Positions 6,168-8,843 of a stretch of DNA of 8,843 nt are shown one piece after another (within the stretch, counting starts at the first letter, position 1; each line of letters opens with the position of its first letter). The notes under the pieces were generated by a model. That model made no database searches, was not told the origin of the DNA, and saw only the letters and a list, made by a program, of their open reading frames with translations. Source of the stretch: Alphaproteobacteria bacterium (GTDB lineage Bacteria; Pseudomonadota; Alphaproteobacteria; UBA6184); assembly GCA_030433125.1 (NCBI GenBank), contig JAUIKZ010000045.1, forward strand, positions 1 to 8,843, read 5' to 3'. Made by a program: the position numbers and the translations under genes.

Positions 6168-7410
6168 AACGTAAGGCCTCCACGGGGTCTAGTTTTGCGG
6201 CGCGCCACGCAGGATAGAGTGTGGCTAAAAAGGATAGGAGTAATGACATACACACAATGCTGATGACATCTTTGGGAACCACCTTTGAAGGCAGTGTGGT
6301 AAGCCAGAACACATCCTCATGATACAGTTGTGCGCCGGTTAATTTTTCTAAAAAATGCCTCACGTTATCGATGTAATAACTAAGGGTGAGACCTATGGTT
6401 ACGCCAAAGGCTGTGCCCCATATGCCAAGCTTGCTCCCTATAATGAAGAATATACGCACAAGGCTGCCTCGTTTAAGACCAATGGTCCGTAACACGGCGA
6501 TGTCTTTTGTTTTTTGCTGCACCAACATTGTTAGGGAAGAAATAATATTGAAGGCAGCAATAAGCACAATCAGGCTGAGGATCACGAACATCACGTTCTG
6601 CTGCACCGTTAGGGCGCCCACAAACCCTTCATTGGATTTCTTCCAGTCACGGTAATAAAGGTCATCTCTAACGTCAGTATTAAGCTCTTCCACAAAAGCT
6701 TCAACCATATCAGCGTCTTTAAGGTGGACCTCAATATCAGTAACTTTATAATCAAAGTTAAACACTTTTTGCGCTAACTTCAAAGGCATAATCACGACAC
6801 GGTCATCAATATCTTTGTGGCCTGCCTTAAATATAAATCCGACCTTATAAGTGACAATGCGGGGCATTAAACCAAATGGCGTTACTGAGCCTTGCGGGTT
6901 AACAATTTTAAGGTCGCTGCCTACTCTCAGGCCCATTTTTTGAGCCATGTAAACACCAATGCCCACTTTGTCGCTGTCTTCATCTATAAGCAGGTCACCA
7001 GCTTGGATGCTGCTTGCAAAGATGGGGCGCTCGCTTAGATCTTTCATGGTCATTGAGTGAATCATGGCCGGTTGCACAACAGAGCCCTGCATTACCAAAG
7101 AGGGCACTTCCAAAACAGGGTAAGCAGATTCAACCGTGGGCACCTGCCTCAATTTGTTAACGGTATCAGCATAATTGTCAATACCGTCTAAGCTATTTTT
7201 CTTCAGAAGTGTTACGTGGCCACGGTAACTGAAAATGTGTTCCATCATCTTTTCGCGCAGGCCTGTCATGACGGACATGACAATAATAAGTGTGGCAACG
7301 CCTAGCATTATTCCCAAAAAGGAAAACACCGACATCATGGATACAAAGCCATCTTTGCGCTTCGATTTTGTGTATTTTTTCGCTATGTTGAACTCTAATT
7401 TGGAAAACAT
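6160..7410 (-). CDS. lolC: LolC/LolE-type permease of the lipoprotein-releasing complex
   Basis: This 416-residue inner-membrane protein has the MacB/FtsX-family layout. The first transmembrane helix is near residues 25-48. A large periplasmic domain (about 50-270) follows, and three helices lie near 273-297, 318-345 and 382-400. The N terminus LEFNIAKKYTKSKRK and the block GIMLGVATLIIVMSVMTG (33-50) are typical of LolC/E. QQKTKDIAVLRTIG (298-311) is the FtsX coupling region that contacts the ATPase. The C terminus YPAWRAAKLDPVEALRYE (399-416) is a family hallmark. Only one permease gene accompanies lolD, so a homodimer with LolD is likely, as in other bacteria lacking separate LolC and LolE; a second copy elsewhere cannot be excluded. 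An AAGG ribosome-binding site lies about 8 nt before the ATG. It is divergent from def. Confidence 0.94.
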   Translation of the reverse strand: MFSKLEFNIAKKYTKSKRKDGFVSMMSVFSFLGIMLGVATLIIVMSVMTGLREKMMEHIFSYRGHVTLLKKNSLDGIDNYADTVNKLRQVPTVESAYPVLEVPSLVMQGSVVQPAMIHSMTMKDLSERPIFASSIQAGDLLIDEDSDKVGIGVYMAQKMGLRVGSDLKIVNPQGSVTPFGLMPRIVTYKVGFIFKAGHKDIDDRVVIMPLKLAQKVFNFDYKVTDIEVHLKDADMVEAFVEELNTDVRDDLYYRDWKKSNEGFVGALTVQQNVMFVILSLIVLIAAFNIISSLTMLVQQKTKDIAVLRTIGLKRGSLVRIFFIIGSKLGIWGTAFGVTIGLTLSYYIDNVRHFLEKLTGAQLYHEDVFWLTTLPSKVVPKDVISIVCMSLLLSFLATLYPAWRAAKLDPVEALRYE

Positions 7411-7452
7411 GTCAATAGCCTTACCTTTTTGTCAATATTTTATCTTGCTCGC

Positions 7453-7484
7453 ATTATAACGCCATGATATGTTATAAGCACCAA
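7453..7484 (-). promoter_or_regulatory. Possible promoter for lolC-lolD
   Basis: On the minus strand a perfect TATAAT (7453-7458) lies about 45 nt before the lolC start. The nearest -35-like hexamer, TTGGTG (7479-7484), gives a 20-bp spacer, longer than ideal. The -10 is convincing; the -35 is not, so activator help is possible. Confidence 0.35.
7454..7477. repeat. Inverted repeat between lolC and def (candidate operator)
   Basis: TTATAAC (7454-7460) and its exact reverse complement GTTATAA (7471-7477) are separated by 10 bp. The pair overlaps the predicted lolC -10 and lies just upstream of the def ribosome-binding site. Arms about 17 bp apart centre to centre could fit a dimeric regulator. 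They could also simply be AT-rich -10-like sequences on both strands. Confidence 0.35.
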
Positions 7485-7501
7485 GGTGTTAGAGGTGTTA
7501 C
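7484..7501 (+). repeat. Tandem 9-bp duplication at the def ribosome-binding site
   Basis: AGGTGTTAG (7484-7492) is followed directly by AGGTGTTAC (7493-7501). The second copy completes the GAGG ribosome-binding site (7492-7495), 6 nt before the ATG at 7502. The first copy provides a spare AAGG further upstream. Confidence 0.5.
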
Positions 7502-8317
7502 ATGACTAAATTATTAAAACTGTCGCATTTGGCGCTAGCATCACATACTGGTGTTGCGCCCGCATTGACCACCCTTCAAACTCACGACTACAATAACCGT
7601 ATAGACAAAGTTATGCAAGCATTGCGTTATAATAAGACCAATAATAAGGATAGGCAAATGTTACAAGAAGCTACAGAAATAAGTGATCCTATACGTGCTG
7701 TTTTAAGAAAAACATACGGCGCCCCCAAAGATATTTTACGATTGGGCAACCCCTCTTTAGTAAAAAGGTCTGTAGAGGTGACAGACCCTACATCAACGCA
7801 AGTGCATCAACTTATTGCCGACATGACAGTGACTTTGCTAAAGTTGGGGGTGTTTGCAGGTTTAGCGGCGCCACAAATTGGCATCTTACAACGGGTGGTG
7901 ATGTTTAGAGTACCCGATGATGCCTACCACAAAGAGAGATATAACCTTACGGCTGATGATCGGCCCATTCCGTTAACGGTTATGATTAACCCCAAAATTA
8001 AAGTGCTCACAGACAAAACCGAGCCCGGTTGGGAGGGGTGTTTATCTCTACCTGGCATGCTAGGTGAGGTTGAGCGTCACACTGAAATTGAGTATTCGTA
8101 CACAACACCTTTTGGTGAGTTTATAGAGGACAGAGCGAGCGGGTTTCATGCACGAGTGGTACAGCATGAAGTAGACCACCTGGATGGCATACTGTACAAA
8201 GATCGTATTACAAACCCCACGCGTTTTGGTTTCCGTGAAGAAATGCTTAAGCTTGTAGACCCTCATGATTATGTTGATGATGATGAAGTTGAGCTTGCCA
8301 TCAGCGGGGCGGAATAG
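7502..8317 (+). CDS. def: Peptide deformylase with N-terminal extension
   Basis: This enzyme removes the formyl group from the initiator methionine of new proteins, using a metal bound by one Cys and two His. Motif II EGCLSLPG gives Cys180. Motif III QHEVDHLDG gives His222, the catalytic Glu223 and His226. Motif I ends AGLAAPQ (119-125) with Gln125, but Phe118 occupies the place of the usual first Gly of GxGxAAPQ. At 271 residues it is about 100 longer than a typical deformylase. The recognisable domain starts near ILRLGNPSLVK (about 79), after an unexplained N-terminal segment, and the end is acidic (DYVDDDEVELAISGAE). I chose the ATG at 7502 because GAGG lies 6 nt upstream. A second ATG at 7658 (Met53) has AAGGA 7 nt upstream and would give 219 residues. 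The last 17 nt overlap trmL on the other strand. Confidence 0.92.
   Translation: MTKLLKLSHLALASHTGVAPALTTLQTHDYNNRIDKVMQALRYNKTNNKDRQMLQEATEISDPIRAVLRKTYGAPKDILRLGNPSLVKRSVEVTDPTSTQVHQLIADMTVTLLKLGVFAGLAAPQIGILQRVVMFRVPDDAYHKERYNLTADDRPIPLTVMINPKIKVLTDKTEPGWEGCLSLPGMLGEVERHTEIEYSYTTPFGEFIEDRASGFHARVVQHEVDHLDGILYKDRITNPTRFGFREEMLKLVDPHDYVDDDEVELAISGAE
7646..7660 (+). promoter_or_regulatory. Alternative ribosome-binding site and start (Met53) inside def
   Basis: AAGGA (7646-7650), a 7-nt spacer and ATG (7658-7660) are in frame with def. A TATAAT sits just upstream at 7628-7633, though no good -35 is present at the right distance. Initiation here would remove 52 residues that show no deformylase motif. 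Confidence 0.35.
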
Positions 8318-8774
8318 CGCCCTGCACCACATTAAGGGCGTGTGAAATAACTATGGAAGCTGAAACGGCCATATTAAGAGACCGCACACCTTTACTCATG
8401 GGTATTGTGATGGTTGCGTCACATGAGCGAGCAACTTCATCAGATACCCCGGTGCTTTCTTTACCCATGATAATAAAGTCATCCTTTTTAAAAGGGTAGT
8501 GCTGATACGGCGTCGCTTCTGTGTCGGCTTCCATAAGTAGTAAGCGTCCATTTGTTTGGGAAGCAAAATTCAAAAACGTCTCCCAATTTGCATGGCGTAC
8601 ATACGTCACTTTATCAATGTAGTCCATGCCCGCCCGCTTTAGTTTCGTGTGGTTAAAGGTAAACCCGCAGGGTTCGATTATATGCAACTCAAACCCAAGG
8701 CAAGCGGCCGTGCGGAGGAGGGTGCCGGTATTTTGAGGGATTTCCGGCTCAAATAAAACTAGATTAATGCGCAT
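8301..8774 (-). CDS. trmL: tRNA (cytidine/uridine-34-2'-O)-methyltransferase
   Basis: This SPOUT-family (knotted) methyltransferase is expected to 2'-O-methylate the wobble nucleotide of leucine tRNAs, acting as a dimer in the cytosol. The 157-residue length is typical of TrmL, which lacks the extra RNA-binding domain of TrmH. The N terminus has PEIPQNTGTLLRTAACLGF (10-28), then HIIEPCGF (31-38) and LKRAGMDYID (45-54). The SAM-binding knot is formed by IMGKESTGV (102-110), IPM (124-126) and RSLNMAVSASI (131-141). MGKE replaces the more usual FGxE, and AVS replaces SNAV-like spacing; both are mild. The ATG is preceded by GGAAGG with a 7-nt spacer, an excellent ribosome-binding site. The 3' end overlaps def convergently by 17 nt, with no room for a separate terminator. 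Confidence 0.92.
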   Translation of the reverse strand: MRINLVLFEPEIPQNTGTLLRTAACLGFELHIIEPCGFTFNHTKLKRAGMDYIDKVTYVRHANWETFLNFASQTNGRLLLMEADTEATPYQHYPFKKDDFIIMGKESTGVSDEVARSCDATITIPMSKGVRSLNMAVSASIVISHALNVVQGAIPPR

Positions 8775-8802
8775 AATCAGACCTTCCGATAATAAAACTC
8801 CT

Positions 8803-8816
8803 GTAACCGTTGTTAC
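8803..8816. repeat. Small inverted repeat upstream of trmL
   Basis: GTAAC and GTTAC flank a 4-base CGTT centre, about 30 nt before the trmL ATG. A TATTAT lies on the minus strand between this and the start, so the palindrome sits where a -35 or an operator would be. The rest of 8775-8843 shows no supportable gene. Confidence 0.3.
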
Positions 8817-8843
8817 TTAAATTTTCGCGCGTCACTATCCACA

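Noticed and set aside
7455..7478. TATAAC or TATAAG as a plus-strand -10 for def
   Set aside because: TTGTCA at 7429-7434 is a fair -35 but gives a 20-bp spacer to TATAAC, and no good -35 lies 16-18 bp before TATAAG. The def promoter therefore stays undefined.
7624..7633. GCGTTATAAT inside def, identical to the decamer around the lolC -10 on the other strand
   Set aside because: Two copies of an AT-rich decamer containing a -10 consensus can easily occur by chance; no shared -35 or flanking similarity supports a common regulator.
8835..8843. CTATCCACA at the window edge, one base from a DnaA box
   Set aside because: It is a single 8-of-9 match at the very end with no cluster or AT-rich unwinding region visible, so an origin cannot be supported.

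Overview
The window looks like chromosomal DNA from an alphaproteobacterium. The sfsA-map pair, the single LolC-type permease paired with LolD, and the LolD P-loop written APSGTGKST are all arrangements I associate with that class. I cannot fix the lineage below class. Base composition is moderate, with AT-rich intergenic regions. There are no tRNAs, rRNAs, transposases, phage genes or CRISPR arrays. Most of the window is housekeeping.

Layout. Positions 1-2493, minus strand, form a compact block read right to left: rnhA (ribonuclease HI), a SAM-dependent O-methyltransferase, sfsA, and map (methionine aminopeptidase, cut by the left window edge). rnhA and the methyltransferase overlap as TAATG, and the sfsA stop directly abuts the map start. 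A 195-base divergent spacer (2494-2688) carries one sigma70-like promoter in each direction. Positions 2689-4341, plus strand, hold a solitary fused membrane/ATPase half-transporter of the ABC exporter type. It converges on a minus-strand gene (4442-5338) for a secreted, lysine-rich then histidine-rich protein, which carries 13 perfect copies of a ten-residue repeat. A GC-rich hairpin between the two genes terminates mainly the repeat-protein gene. Positions 5481-7410, minus strand, are lolC-lolD, the ABC machine that releases lipoproteins from the inner membrane, overlapping by 8 nt. Positions 7502-8317, plus strand, are a peptide deformylase with a long N-terminal extension. It overlaps tail to tail by 17 nt with trmL (8301-8774, minus), a tRNA wobble-base 2'-O-methyltransferase.

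How they fit together. Deformylase and methionine aminopeptidase carry out the two successive steps of N-terminal methionine processing, but they sit in separate transcription units here. LolCD serves envelope biogenesis. The histidine-repeat protein and the orphan ABC exporter are the accessory-looking part of the window. Nothing in the sequence links them functionally apart from tail-to-tail adjacency.

The most unusual item is the repeat gene. Its 30-bp units differ only at synonymous third positions, apart from one substituted residue in the N-terminal copy. A near-duplicate AT-rich direct repeat lies upstream of it. I see no convincing new multi-gene system.
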